Shown here piece after piece: positions 1 through 10,018 of a DNA stretch of 64,000 bases. The translations under genes and the position numbers were made by a program. The DNA is from Hypericum androsaemum. Lineage: Eukaryota; Streptophyta; Magnoliopsida; Malpighiales; Hypericaceae. Position 1 is the first letter of the stretch; every line of letters starts with the position of its first letter. The stretch spans positions 14,595,176 through 14,659,175 of the forward strand of contig OZ023187.1 of assembly GCA_963995505.1 (NCBI GenBank). The letters run 5' to 3'. The notes below the pieces were generated by a model, which saw only the letters and a program-made list of their open reading frames with translations, was not told where the DNA came from and searched no databases.

Positions 1-37
1 TTTAGTATTTGTGGTTCCACGTTTTGATAGATATGAT

Positions 38-1035
38 TGTTGTTTGTCGGAGTTGGTATACTTGATTAGGATCTTCTTCAGTCGAGGCAAGTGTTGGACA
101 CTTTCTCCGTAAGACGAGATTGCCCCGTATATTTCAGTGCGGTACGGGCTTCGGCAATCGTCCCCAAGATACAATGACTGTTTAGGGCGTTTCCAAGACC
201 GTTGCACACGTATCTCGAAACTTTTGGGCGAACCCTTATATACCCAGAACTTTCGGACTCTTTTCTAAGTGAAGAACGGGGGAAGAGGAGAAGTCAACAA
301 TGCTAGGAAGTGCACTTGCTGCTGGGATGAGGAAATGGCAAGGAGGGTACGCTTATTTATAGGCTGGAGGAGGCAGGGAGGCAGCCACCCCGAAGGGACG
401 CGTCCGCTCGGCCAACAGGCTGTCTGGCTGCGCTCGTGGCCCTTCGGTGGCTTCTGGACCCTTCCAGGCGCGCCAGGCTGCACTCGTGACCCTTCGGAGG
501 CTTCTGGATCCTTCCAGGCGCTCTAGGCTGCGCTGGTGCCCTTTCGCGACAGATTTCGCAGCCCTTCGGCCTTCTGGAAGTCTCCCGGACTTTCCATCCC
601 GTCGTGCCTCTTCGGCGGCCAACCTGAAGGCGCTCGCAGCTCCTCGTCGCTTCGGTAGCTGCGCAGCTGCCTCCGGGCCCGGGCAAAATACTTAAAGCTC
701 CTCCAGCTCCTCGCGACGATGCGCACGTGCGAAGTGCCAAGTGCGCCACAAAGCGCCCATTGTGACCTGTGTCTAATGCGCCATGCGCCATGCGCACGTG
801 CACGTGCGCGTGCTCGGACGGTGCTTCGCACCGTCCTCGCAGGCAGCTAGCGGTGGGTCAGCCTTTTGGGTAGCCAATCAAGTTGAGAGGCAAGGAGGGG
901 AATTCCTTATAAATAAGGAAATCCTCCTTGCTCTAATCAATGTGGTATTGCCCCATTCATTTCCCTTTTGGGCCTCCACTTTGGGTCTTTCCACTTTGGG
1001 CCAAATGCATTCAAAAATGCATTCAAAACCCAACA
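38..1035 (-). repeat. 3' LTR of copia-1 (998 bp)
   Basis: Bounded by TGTTG/CAACA and by the left target duplication. A TATATAA promoter box lies on the minus strand at 236-242. GC-rich tandem repeats of about 45 bp, containing CTTCTGGA and CCTTCCAGGCG, lie at about 420-540. This LTR is longer than its partner by 226 bp, mostly an extra block at about 590-800. Confidence 0.92.
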
Positions 1036-1577
1036 ATCCCCCACATGAATGATAATTAATGCATGCAGACTCTAATCGAAAGTTCTGATGTGTTATTATT
1101 GCATCGAGACAGGTAGCTTGCGGCTTTGAACCTTCTCTAGTAATATGTTATCGGATTTACTCGCTGCTCGGTGAACGTGATGTCTTGAACCGTCAGCTTT
1201 TGGTGTAAACCAAGACAATAACATTTACACAATAATAACCCTAGTATATTTAGGTTCTCACGTTGTGTCCGTTTCGGCCATGGACCGTATCTTGGATTCA
1301 TAAGTGTTTTTCCCATTTGAAGCGGCCTCACTTCACACTTACATAGGTGATCTCCTATCGGAGTATCCTGCCATACTCCACCTTAATCAAGGTAAAGGAA
1401 TCATTAAAAGCGTAATGCTTAACCTTACCACACCGCTGCAGGCTAACACCTGGGCAGCTTCTGAGAATGAGATAGGTTCCAGGTGATTTACTGAACCCTC
1501 CATAACTTAGTTGTCTCATTAAACCAAGTTTGTGGGATCTTTACTCATCATGGTTGAGTTACCGCTATGGACGTTCT

Positions 1578-4500
1578 TTATTGTGTGGATTTTAATCCCA
1601 TTCCCCTTACTGCGTTGTACATTTGATCTCTATTGATTCCTTTCGTAAAAGGATCAGCTAAGTTGCCCTTGGACTTTATGTAATTAATGGTGATCACCCC
1701 ACTAGAGATCAACTGTCTAACGGTATTGTGTCTCCGACGGATATGTCGAGACTTTCCGTTGTACAATGTACTTTGTGCTCTCCCGATTGCTGACATGCTA
1801 TCACAATGTATCAATACGGGAGGCACCGGTTTACTCCAGCACGGAATATCCTCTAGGAAATTTCTGAGCCATTCAGCTTCTTCCCCAGCTTTGTCTAGTG
1901 CTATAAACTCCGACTCCATGGTGGATCGAGCTATGCACGTTTGTTTAGAGGACTTCCAAGACACAGCTCCTCCTCCTATGGTGAATACGTATCCACTCGT
2001 AGATTTGGAGTCCTTAGTGTCTGATATCCAGTTTGCGTCACTGTATCCTTCTAATACAGCTGGATATTTAGCATAATGTATGCCATGGCTTATGGTATGT
2101 TTTAAATACTGTAAAACCCTTTCCAGAGCTAGCCAGTGATCCTTCCCTGGATTACTTGTGAATCTACTAAGTTTACTAACTGAGTACGCAATATCGGGAC
2201 GAGTGCAGTTTGTTAAATACATCAAGCTCCCGATAATTTGCGCATACTTCAGTTGAGATACTGGATCCCCTCGATTCTTGGCTAAGTGTAGATTCAAATC
2301 TACTGGAGTCTTAACCGGAGGTTTGTCAAAAGCTTCAAACTTCTTGAGCACGCTTTCCACGTAGTGGGATTGTGTCAAGATAATTTCGTCAGCTTTCCTA
2401 GAAATTTTTATTCCTAGTATGACGTCTGCCAGACCCATATCTTTCATGTCAAAGTGGTTCTTTAACATGTTCTTAGTTTTCACAATAACCTCTTTATTAC
2501 TTCCCATAATTAGTAAGTCATCTACATAGAGACATACAATTACGTAAGCTTCAGGTGTGCCCTTAATGTAAACACATTTATCACACTCATTGATCTTAAA
2601 TCCATTTGACAACATTGTTCTGTCAAATTTCTCGTGCCACTGTTTCTGCGCTTGTTTTAGCCCGTATAGTGACTTGACTAGTCGACATACTTTATGCTCT
2701 TGACCGAGAGCCACAAACCCTTCAGGTTGCTCCATGTATATCTCCTCTTCCAGTTCTCCATTTAGGAAAGTTGTTTTTACATCCATTTGGTGGATCTCGA
2801 GGTTATAGAGTGCTGCAACAGCTATGAGTACTCTAATCGATGTGATTCTTGTGACCGGTGAATACGTGTCAAAGAAATCATATCCCTCCTTCTGCTTGAA
2901 CCCCTTAGCTACCAATCGAGCTTTGTACTTGTCGATTGATCCATCAGCTTTGTATTTCCTTTTTAGGATCCACCTGCATCCCAAAGGTTTGCAGCCCGGT
3001 GGGAGATCCACGATTTCCCACGTGTGGTTTTGCATAATGGATTCTATCTCACTATTGATAGCTTCCTTCCAGAGAGGAGCATCTGGACTGGACAATGCCT
3101 CTTGGATTGTCCTGGGTTCATCTTCTAACGTATAGGTTAGATAGTCCGGACCGAAAGATTTGGTTACCTTCGTCCGTTTACTACGTCTAGGTTCATCATC
3201 TTTCTGATTTGACCCTTGCGTAGTCTCGTGAGCCCTTTTCTTTGGACTTGCTTCCTTTCTTTCCTTATTAGGAAAGCTATCTTCAAAAAACTTTGCGTTC
3301 CTTGATTCTATGACCATTCCCGTGTTTATCTCAGGGTTTTCAGATTTATGCACCAAGAATCGATAAGCACTACTATTTTGCGCATATCCGATAAAGATGC
3401 AATCAATGGTCTTGGGTCCTATTCGCACCTGCTTAGGCTTAGGTACTTCGACCTTTGCTAGGCACCCCCACACTTTAAGGTAACCGTAGGAAGGCTTCCT
3501 TCCTTTCCATAGTTCATATGGGGTTTTATCCCTTTTCTTGTGTGGCAATTTGTTTAGAATATGGTTAGCTGAGAGCACAGCTTCCCCCCACATGTTCTGG
3601 GGTAAGCCCGAGCTAATCAACATAGCGTTCATCATCTCCTTAAGAGTTCGATTTTTGCGTTCAGCTACGCCATTCGATTGAGGTGAGTATGGAGTAGTCG
3701 TCTGATGAATAATGCCATGTTCTTGACAGAGTTCCTCAAACGGAGCTACATATTCTCCTCCTCGATCACTTCGGATAATTTTGATTTTCACGCTGAGTTG
3801 ATTTTCAACCTCATTCTTATATCTCTTAAAAGCATCAAGAGCTTCGTCTTTGCCCTTTAGGAGATATACGTAACAGTATCTCGTACAATCATCGATAAAC
3901 GTGATGAAGTATTTCTTCCCGCCTTTAGTTTGCACGTGTTTCATATCGCAAGTGTCCGTATGAATTAATTCTAAAGGCGTAGTACTTCTTTCCACTGAAT
4001 GGAAAGGTGCTTTGGTCATTTTAGCCTCCACACATACTTCACATTTATCGGATGGGTTGAACTCTAGATTCGGTAATAAATTTAAACTTACTAACTTTCT
4101 TAGCGAGTTTAGATTTACGTGTCCTAATCTACCATGCCATAAATTAGAACACTCGGCCAAGTAAAAAGAAGCATTAACTTTATTTTCGCCGTTAAAGGTG
4201 CGATGTACAGTTATTACATTCATCTTAAATAGCCCCCTTTCTAGATAACCCTTTTCTATGAATTGACCCGCTGAATGGAAAGGTGCTTTGGTCATTTTAG
4301 CCTCCACACATACTTCACATTTATCGGATGGGTTGAACTCTAGATTCGGTAATAAATTTAAACTTACTAACTTTCTTAGCGAGTTTAGATTTACGTGTCC
4401 TAATCTACCATGCCATAAATTAGAACACTCGGCCAAGTAAAAAGAAGCATTAACTTTATTTTCGCCGTTAAAGGTGCGATGTACAGTTATTACATTCATC

Positions 4501-5738
4501 TTAAATAGCCCCCTTTCTAGATAACCCTTTTCTATGAATTGACCCGCTTTGGTCAGTACAAACTTATCAGCCTCAAATACAAGCTTAAGACCGGCTTTGC
4601 TTAACAGTGAGCCAGAGACTAAGTTCTTGCGGATGTCCGGGACATGCAGCACATCCTTGAGGGTCAGCTCCTTTCCTGAGGTCAGCTTCAGGACCACCTT
4701 TCCCAGACCAACGATCTTGGACGTTGCGGAGTTTCCCATGAACAGCTTTCGGCCGGTGATCGGGATATAGTTCGAGAACATCTCCTTGTCCGAGCAGACG
4801 TGGCGGGTAGCTCCAGTGTCCACGAACCACTCTCTCGGATTGTCCACCAGGTTGGCTTCAAACACTACGGCTGACAGATCCATCTGGGATAAGTCTTCAG
4901 CCAGGTTAGCCCTTCCTTGGTCGTCCTTCTTCGGCTGGCGACAGTCCTTAGCCATGTGTCCGAGTTTCCCGCAGTTGTAGCAGTCGCCTTTGATCTTTTT
5001 CTTCTTAGGCTTTTGCTCCTTCTGCTTATCCTCGGACTTCTTCCTCTTCTTGCCACTTTTTCCCTCAGCGAGGTGCACGGTGGTCTCAGAGTTGGCCTTG
5101 CCTTGCTTGACTTCGGATTTTCGGTTGTCTTCCTCGATCCTTAGTCTCACTATTAGGTCTTCTAGGCCCATGTCCTTCCTCTTGTGCTTGAGGTAGCTCT
5201 TGAAGTTCTTCCACAGCGGGGGGAGCTTCTCGATCATCGCAGCTACTTGGAAGGACTCGCTGAGTTGCATCACTTCGGCTTGGATCTCGTGAAGGATCAG
5301 CTGCAACTCTTGCACTTGGTCGATGACCTTCTTGGAGTCCACCATCTTGAAGTCGAGGAATCGTCCGACGATGAATTTCTTCGTCCCGACATCCTCCATT
5401 TTGTACTTCTTCTCGAGTGAACTCCACAGCTCTTTAGCGGTCTTAGCTTCCGCGTAGACATTGTAGAGCGTGTCGTCTAGTCCATTCAGGACGTAGTTCC
5501 GGCATAGGAAGTCGCTGTGACTCCATGCATCGAGGGCGTTGATCTTCTGTTGATCTGCCTTATTTTCCGCTACCTTCGGAGCCTCTTCCTTCAGGAATCG
5601 GACCAGGTTGAGCGTTGTCAGGTAGAACAACATCTTCTGTTGCCACCTCTTGAATTCGGTACCGTTGAACTTGGCCGGCCTTTCGGCGTGGACAGTTCCC
5701 GGGACCGCTGGTACTGGTGCTAAACTTGTCGATGCCAT
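1578..5738 (-). CDS. copia-1 gag-pol polyprotein, intact
   Basis: A 1386-residue open frame from the ATG at 5738; codons upstream in this frame lack an ATG. Domains in order: UBN2-type gag (first 230 residues), CCHC zinc knuckle ([14 protein letters not shown]), aspartic protease ([13 protein letters not shown]), the HHCC finger in two tandem copies, the DDE integrase core ([38 protein letters not shown]), copia-type reverse transcriptase ([30 protein letters not shown]) and RNase H (GYSDANW to the C terminus). The catalytic motifs appear intact, so the element could still be autonomous. The oddity is the 92-residue in-frame duplication of the finger between protease and integrase. Copia elements normally carry one. 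Confidence 0.93.
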   Translation of the reverse strand: MASTSLAPVPAVPGTVHAERPAKFNGTEFKRWQQKMLFYLTTLNLVRFLKEEAPKVAENKADQQKINALDAWSHSDFLCRNYVLNGLDDTLYNVYAEAKTAKELWSSLEKKYKMEDVGTKKFIVGRFLDFKMVDSKKVIDQVQELQLILHEIQAEVMQLSESFQVAAMIEKLPPLWKNFKSYLKHKRKDMGLEDLIVRLRIEEDNRKSEVKQGKANSETTVHLAEGKSGKKRKKSEDKQKEQKPKKKKIKGDCYNCGKLGHMAKDCRQPKKDDQGRANLAEDLSQMDLSAVVFEANLVDNPREWFVDTGATRHVCSDKEMFSNYIPITGRKLFMGNSATSKIVGLGKVVLKLTSGKELTLKDVLHVPDIRKNLVSGSLLSKAGLKLVFEADKFVLTKAGQFIEKGYLERGLFKMNVITVHRTFNGENKVNASFYLAECSNLWHGRLGHVNLNSLRKLVSLNLLPNLEFNPSDKCEVCVEAKMTKAPFHSAGQFIEKGYLERGLFKMNVITVHRTFNGENKVNASFYLAECSNLWHGRLGHVNLNSLRKLVSLNLLPNLEFNPSDKCEVCVEAKMTKAPFHSVERSTTPLELIHTDTCDMKHVQTKGGKKYFITFIDDCTRYCYVYLLKGKDEALDAFKRYKNEVENQLSVKIKIIRSDRGGEYVAPFEELCQEHGIIHQTTTPYSPQSNGVAERKNRTLKEMMNAMLISSGLPQNMWGEAVLSANHILNKLPHKKRDKTPYELWKGRKPSYGYLKVWGCLAKVEVPKPKQVRIGPKTIDCIFIGYAQNSSAYRFLVHKSENPEINTGMVIESRNAKFFEDSFPNKERKEASPKKRAHETTQGSNQKDDEPRRSKRTKVTKSFGPDYLTYTLEDEPRTIQEALSSPDAPLWKEAINSEIESIMQNHTWEIVDLPPGCKPLGCRWILKRKYKADGSIDKYKARLVAKGFKQKEGYDFFDTYSPVTRITSIRVLIAVAALYNLEIHQMDVKTTFLNGELEEEIYMEQPEGFVALGQEHKVCRLVKSLYGLKQAQKQWHEKFDRTMLSNGFKINECDKCVYIKGTPEAYVIVCLYVDDLLIMGSNKEVIVKTKNMLKNHFDMKDMGLADVILGIKISRKADEIILTQSHYVESVLKKFEAFDKPPVKTPVDLNLHLAKNRGDPVSQLKYAQIIGSLMYLTNCTRPDIAYSVSKLSRFTSNPGKDHWLALERVLQYLKHTISHGIHYAKYPAVLEGYSDANWISDTKDSKSTSGYVFTIGGGAVSWKSSKQTCIARSTMESEFIALDKAGEEAEWLRNFLEDIPCWSKPVPPVLIHCDSMSAIGRAQSTLYNGKSRHIRRRHNTVRQLISSGVITINYIKSKGNLADPFTKGINRDQMYNAVRGMGLKSTQ
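3995..4546 (-). repeat. 276-bp in-frame tandem duplication in the copia-1 polyprotein
   Basis: 3995-4270 and 4271-4546 look identical by eye. Each encodes 92 residues including the HHCC integrase-type finger (HGRLGHVN, then CEVCVEAK). 276 is divisible by three, so the frame is preserved. Confidence 0.93.
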
Positions 5739-5749
5739 CTTCAAGTACA

Positions 5750-5851
5750 CAATCTCGTCTTACGATTGTTGTTTGTCAGAGTTGGTGTACTTGATTAGGA
5801 TCTTCTTCAGTCGAGGCAAGTGTTGGACACTTTCTCCGTAAGACGAGATTG
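5750..5851 (-). promoter_or_regulatory. Inverted repeat linking U5 with the primer-binding position of copia-1
   Basis: The 15-mer CAATCTCGTCTTACG occurs at 5750-5764, starting two bases inside the LTR end. Its exact reverse complement occurs within the LTR at 5837-5851. Only 28 nt separate the LTR from the gag ATG, and they contain no TGG-starting complement of a tRNA 3' end. The transcript could form a U5-leader stem at the position where the primer normally anneals. Self-priming is an inference; the inverted repeat itself is seen directly. Confidence 0.7.
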
Positions 5852-6538
5852 CCCCGTATATTTCAGTGCGGTACGGGCTTCGGCAATCGTCCCCAAGATA
5901 CAACGACTTTTTAGGGCATTTCCAAGACCGTTGCACACGTATCTCGAAACTTTCGGGCGAACCCTTATATACCCAGAACTTTCGGACTCTTTTCTAAGTG
6001 AAGAACGGGGGAAGAGGAGAAGTCAACAATGCTAGGAAGTGCACTTGCTGCTGGGATGAGGAAATGGCAAGGAGGGTACGCCTATTTATAGGCTGGAGGG
6101 AGGCAGCCACCCCGAAGGGACGCGTCCGCTCGGCCAACAGGCTGTCTGGCTGCGCTCGTGGCCCTTCGGTGGCTTCTGGACCCTTCCAGGCGCACCAGGC
6201 TGCGCTCGTGACCCTTCGGAGGCTTCTGGATCCTTCCAGGCGCTCCAGGCTGCGCTGGCGCCCTTTCGCGACAGATTTCGCAGCCCTTCGGCCTTCTGGA
6301 AGTCTCCCGCACGTGCGCGTGCTCGTGCTTCGCACCGTCCTCGCAGGCAGCTAGCGGTGGGTCAGCCTTTTGGGTAGCCAATCAAGTTGAGAGGCAAGGA
6401 GGAGAATTCCTTATAAACAAGGAAATCCTCCTTACTCTAACCAATGTGGTATTGCCCCATTCATTTCCCTTTTGGGCCTCCACTTTGGGCCTTTCCACTT
6501 TGGGCCAAATGCATTAAAAATGCATTCAAAACCCAACA
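5767..6538 (-). repeat. 5' LTR of copia-1 (772 bp, internally deleted)
   Basis: Matches the 3' LTR closely at both ends but lacks a block of about 220 bp; the break is at about 6308, after AGTCTCCCG. The TATATAA box is at 5965-5971 (minus). Transcription would therefore start near 5935 and leave a leader of under 200 nt before the gag ATG at 5738. Confidence 0.92.
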
Positions 6539-6543
6539 ATGAT

Positions 6544-6720
6544 CATGTAGTTTAAAAATGACATTTTGAGTCCTGTGGTATGCACCATCGTGTTACTTTT
6601 AGGCTCGAATGGCTCCCCAAGCCAAATTTGATTTCGAACCAAAAAAGGGGTCATTTTGTAGCTGAGTTGGCTGCCACGTCATAATTTTTAATACCATTTA
6701 TGATGTGAGTTGTCACGTGG
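6544..6720 (+). repeat. Left terminal inverted repeat of the MULE-like element (inner part)
   Basis: This is the part of the left arm that lies right of the copia insertion. It pairs with 7381-7511. The first 37 bases of the window are the outer part of the same arm. Confidence 0.75.
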
Positions 6721-7117
6721 TAAATTCTGAAAATAATCCCAAATTTTTTTTCTCCTCTATTGGCCTCCTCCCCTCCTCTCTTCTTCCTCCTTCCCTCTCT
6801 CCTCTCTTCCTCCTCCTCCCCTCGCTCCTTCCCCTGGAAAATACCATGTCAAAGAAAAATCCCAAATCTGAGAATAACAACCAATCAACCAAACATTCGC
6901 AATCCCCAATCTTTTGAACGCCATTAACAACAACAACATCAACCAAATTTTAACACTGAGAACAGCACCCAAAATTGGAGATGAACCCTAAATAAAAAAT
7001 TGGGGATTATATTTGAATCAAATTTACAGGAGCCGAGAAAGACCCGAGGTGGGGTATGGAATAATAATGGTAGCCCTAAGGTCTGGATCGGCGACGACGG
7101 AGGTCAAGGATCTTGGT

Positions 7118-7262
7118 TTTGGTCAAGGATTTTGGTGATGCTTGGGCCGACGACGGAGGAGCGGCCCAACACGCCGGTGCGGCTCTGGATCTGCGGGTAC
7201 GCGCTGCAGTGCCTCGTCCACGTGGTGCTTGTGTGGATGGAGTACCAGAGGCGGAGGGGAGC
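7118..7262 (+). pseudogene. Captured fragment of a RING-type E3 ubiquitin ligase gene
   Basis: The plus frame encodes a short GC-rich segment with [17 protein letters not shown] followed by a segment ending in VWMEYQRR. It resembles the conserved transmembrane region upstream of the RING domain in plant ligases of the At4g11680/At1g63170 type, where a block like RPxxPLRLWxxGYALQC is followed by EYRRR. No RING cysteines are present, so only part of one exon was captured. The fragment lies between the two inverted-repeat arms and is much richer in G+C than its surroundings, as expected for Pack-MULE cargo. The family assignment is from memory of the motif and was not searched. Confidence 0.55.
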
Positions 7263-7380
7263 GAGGACGAAGAGGTCGCCCGCGAGGGGAGAGAGAAGGG
7301 TGTATCTGAAAAATAATAAAGAAACAAGGGACTGAAATGATATTAAAATTAGCCCAAGGAAATACTGCCAAGCGGGATAA

Positions 7381-7560
7381 AAATTATGACGTGGCAGCCA
7401 ACTCAGCTACAAAACGACCCCGTTTTTTTATTCGGAGCCAAATTTGGCTCGGAGAGCCATCCGAGCCTAAAAATGACACTAAGGTGCATATCACAGAACT
7501 CAAAACGTCGTTTTAAACTACATGATCATATCTGTCAAAACGTGAAACCACAAATACTAA
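7381..7560 (-). repeat. Right terminal inverted repeat of the MULE-like element
   Basis: This is the reverse complement of the joined sequence 1-37 plus 6544-6710. This arm is uninterrupted and shows what the left arm looked like before the copia insertion. Confidence 0.75.
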
Positions 7561-7572
7561 AAATGTACTTTT

Positions 7573-7725
7573 TTCAATTAAAAATAATTAAATTAATATT
7601 TTTGTATTAATATTTTAGACTTTTTACAACAAACTCTGGACCAAAATTGTATTATGGAGCTTGGGCTCAATAATTTCTCCTATACATGTAGTGAATATAC
7701 TTGTATAGTTGAGAGTGGTGAAAAA
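7573..7725 (+). repeat. Dispersed repeat A, copy 1
   Basis: Starts AATTAAAAATAATT and includes GGAGCTTGGGCTCAATA. It matches 22015-22168 on the same strand with small differences. Origin unknown; it lies against the right arm of the MULE-like element. Confidence 0.7.
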
Positions 7726-8008
7726 CCCACAAAGAAAGTAGCAACCTTTACCCTTCTCCCTCCCTTTCTTTCTTTCTTTCTATCTATCTATCTATCTCTA
7801 TAGGGGTCAAAGCAATTATCTTCTTTTCATCTTCCACTTGAGGTTTTATAATTATTTTAAATTGATGAAATGGGCATTCGTTGCATGGCTCGGTGGCTTC
7901 GTGGAAGGATCGTCAAAATGGGAAATGTCAGATTCTGGGTTCACCTTTCCCAGTGTGCATACATAAATTATTTTCACCTAACCATATCCCAAACTCTCTT
8001 CTCCTTTG
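7726..8008 (+). repeat. Dispersed repeat B, copy 1
   Basis: Matches 18619-18903, sharing GCATGGCTCGGTGGCTTCGT and CAAACTCTCTTCTCC. This copy lacks about 37 bp (the GACGACGACGAAGACG stretch) present in copy 2. It could derive from a gene's first exon, but I do not recognise it. Short CTTT and CTAT runs occur at about 7765-7797. Confidence 0.7.
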
Positions 8009-8202
8009 TACAATTGTAAAATCTTTTACGTTAGTAAAGCAAAACACTTAATTAATTCTTACCACTTATAAAAGACTATAAAAGACTTTTTTTGGGTAGA
8101 AATGTAAAAGACTTTTTGACATAAAGATACAGACATTTTCGTCTCTACGATCAATACATAGGAAAATCCCGTTTCAATCTTTGTTTGTACTCCGTTAAAA
8201 AC

Positions 8203-8567
8203 GGGATTTTTTTTAAAATCGGGTAAAAAATATACATATTTTTCTTAAATAGGCAAAAAGTTATACATGTTCCCAAAAATAGGTTGAAAAATTATTTAAT
8301 ATTAAAAAAGTCACTTAAAGTCATACATATTAAAGTAATTATCTAAGTAACTTTAGGCAAGTAAATTAATAATTATTTATTTGGAGGTGCATTTTTTTTT
8401 CCAGTTTTCCTTCTTCTCCTTTGTATGTACAGTTTTTTTCAAACTTTCTGACATGTACAGTATTTTTTAATATTAAATAATCTTTCAAACTATTTTGGAA
8501 ATATGTATAACTTTTTTCCTATTTTGGAAAAATATGTATATTTTTTGCCCATTTCAGAAAAAATCGT
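8203..8567. mobile_element. 365-bp MITE with long inverted repeats
   Basis: Arms of roughly 120 bp (8203-8330 and 8445-8567) are imperfect reverse complements, sharing AAAAAATATACATATTTTTC and TTATTTAATATTAAAAA. The 9-bp GTTAAAAAC flanks the element at 8194-8202 and 8568-8576. A 9-bp target duplication with long arms suggests a Mutator-type MITE. No coding content. Confidence 0.8.
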
Positions 8568-8799
8568 GTTAAAAACTATTTGACTACAAAAAATTTCATT
8601 GACACTTATGAAAATTAAAAATAAATAACAACATTTATTTTAAGTTTCTTCCTCGAAAATCTTTTAGCGAAACAAAACAGAAAAAAATGAAAACTAACAA
8701 ATTCATATTTTGGTACCTAAAGCTAACATATTCTCAATATAGATATGGCAAGTGAAAAGCTAAACTAGCCAAGTTTTTTTTCTTCGTACCACAGTTTCG

Positions 8800-9413
8800 A
8801 TGTCGATGCACAAGGGATAACTGGTGTGGGATCAGAGCTAGATGTCGAGGCAGTCCACGTGGAAGGAGTAGGAGCAGGTCGGGAGAATCCTCACGCAGTT
8901 GTTCTCTTCAAACTCCAGCAAACACACAACGCAGTCTCACTGAATGGCACCGTTCGACGGTAGATTGTAGAGGGAGTGAGGGATCATCTTGATGATGGAG
9001 TCATCAAGCCCATGAGGGGAATACACGTGGAAGCCAAATGCCCTGTCGGTGGAGGGATAGTCGAACGGGAGTGGAGGCGAGTCCAGGTTGGAGAACGTGG
9101 TGGAGTAGGACGGCAGTTAGAACCTGCAGCGCTGCCACTGGTGCCACCACCGGCGGAACCGACGGATGAGGAGGCAGGAGTAGGTGACCAATAGGAAGGT
9201 CGCTGCCGCAACGACAACCATGGCGATGAGGATTGGGCCGAAGTCCACGCCCAAGACGCCGGCGTTGCTTGACAACGGAGCAGACTGACCGGCAGATGAC
9301 AAGGACGTTGTCAGCGTGGTCGTGGATATGGACGTGGATCCTGATGATGGAGACGGTGATGGGGTCCACAAGGGAGACAGAGAATGAGAAAAGAATTGAG
9401 CTCTGACCATCAC
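8800..9413 (-). pseudogene. ATL-type RING-H2 E3 ubiquitin ligase, pseudogene
   Basis: The minus strand starts MMVRAQFF at 9413 and continues through a Ser/Thr-rich stretch to a hydrophobic segment (DFGPILIAMVVVAAATFLL) followed by a basic run. This is the N-terminal layout of plant ATL proteins. The frame stops at 9117. A GLD-like box (HGLDDSIIKMIP) and a decayed RING-H2 follow between 8990 and 8800. A stop sits just before DCVVCLLEF, the histidine of the HSFH core is tyrosine (CSYSFHVDC), and the WL after CLDI is TAG-Leu. PLC is still visible at the end. Ligase activity is not expected. Confidence 0.8.
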
Positions 9414-9491
9414 ATATTTTTTTTCCCATTTTGACTATTTAAATCAATGTAGTGATCCTAAGTAAAAATTTCACAGGTAAGAGAATATTCA

Positions 9492-9929
9492 TCCATAGGA
9501 TGTCATTAAACCCACCAGAGAATCTTGAGATGTCGTATAAGATGATACACAAGTATTTTTCGGTACGTATGTATTTTGTATTCACGATCAACAAAATACA
9601 AGGATAAACAATTAAAAACACTGGTATTTATCTGCCTGAGCATGTCTTTAGTCATGGGCAGTTGTATGTTGCCCTTTCAAGTGGTGTTTCAAGCAAGAAC
9701 ACTAAGAGGTTACTCAAGAGAGGTGATGTTGTTGATAAAGTTTGAACGTTTACAAAAAATGTCGTGTACAAAGAAGTTCTTATGGCGTATTAAATAAATC
9801 AAAAAAGAAAATTGTGTAATTAAATAGAGAGCATCTTATTCACGTACAACTTATAAAAAATCAATAAACGACATATTTTTCGAATTTTGAAACAGAATGG
9901 CACTCGCATCCCGCGTACATCTTTGCTAG
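9492..9929 (+). pseudogene. Helitron PIF1-like helicase C-terminal relic and candidate Helitron 3' end
   Basis: The plus frame reads NPPENLEMSYKM, then FVFTINKIQG, then LPEHVFSHGQLYVALSSGVS, and ends KNVVYKEVLMAY with a stop at about 9795. These are the last conserved helicase motifs of plant Helitron RepHel proteins (TINKSQGQT and QLYVALSRGVS in intact copies). In-frame stops follow IQG and DKV. Downstream, CTAG at 9926-9929 followed by T, after a short imperfect GC palindrome, fits a Helitron 3' terminus, but this end is a weak call. Confidence 0.75.
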
Positions 9930-10018
9930 TTATAGTATTATGCACATCCCCAAAGTAACTCCATAGGCGACTAATATGTACACAAGTTATGCTACTATGT
10001 TTCCAATAAAAAAAAGTT

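Larger units (their letters stand above)
38..6538 (-). mobile_element. Full-length Ty1/copia LTR retrotransposon (copia-1)
   Basis: Two LTRs (38-1035 and 5767-6538) both read TGTTG...CAACA and flank an intact gag-pol ORF on the minus strand. The 5-bp target duplication ATGAT is present at 33-37 and 6539-6543. A purine-rich tract, GTGGGGGAT on the minus strand, directly precedes the 3' LTR (1036-1044 in window coordinates). Domain order is gag, zinc knuckle, protease, integrase, reverse transcriptase, RNase H, which is the copia order. The insertion interrupted the left inverted repeat of a MULE-like element and is therefore the younger of the two. No tRNA-iMet primer-binding site follows the 5' LTR. 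Confidence 0.95.
1..7572. mobile_element. MULE-like element with long inverted repeats (left end outside window), interrupted by a copia insertion
   Basis: Bases 1-37 continue into 6544-6720 once the copia element and one copy of its target duplication are removed. The joined left arm is the reverse complement of 7381-7560, with scattered mismatches. Both arms share TTTAGTATTTGTGGTT, the tract around CATGATCATA and the tract GCTGAGTTGGCTGCCACGTC. Arms this long around a non-transposase interior are typical of non-autonomous Mutator-like elements. The outer left end and its target duplication lie before base 1, so the superfamily is inferred. The right limit is set where a separate dispersed repeat begins. 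No transposase ORF is visible. The interior carries a captured RING-ligase fragment, which makes this a Pack-MULE candidate. Confidence 0.75.
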
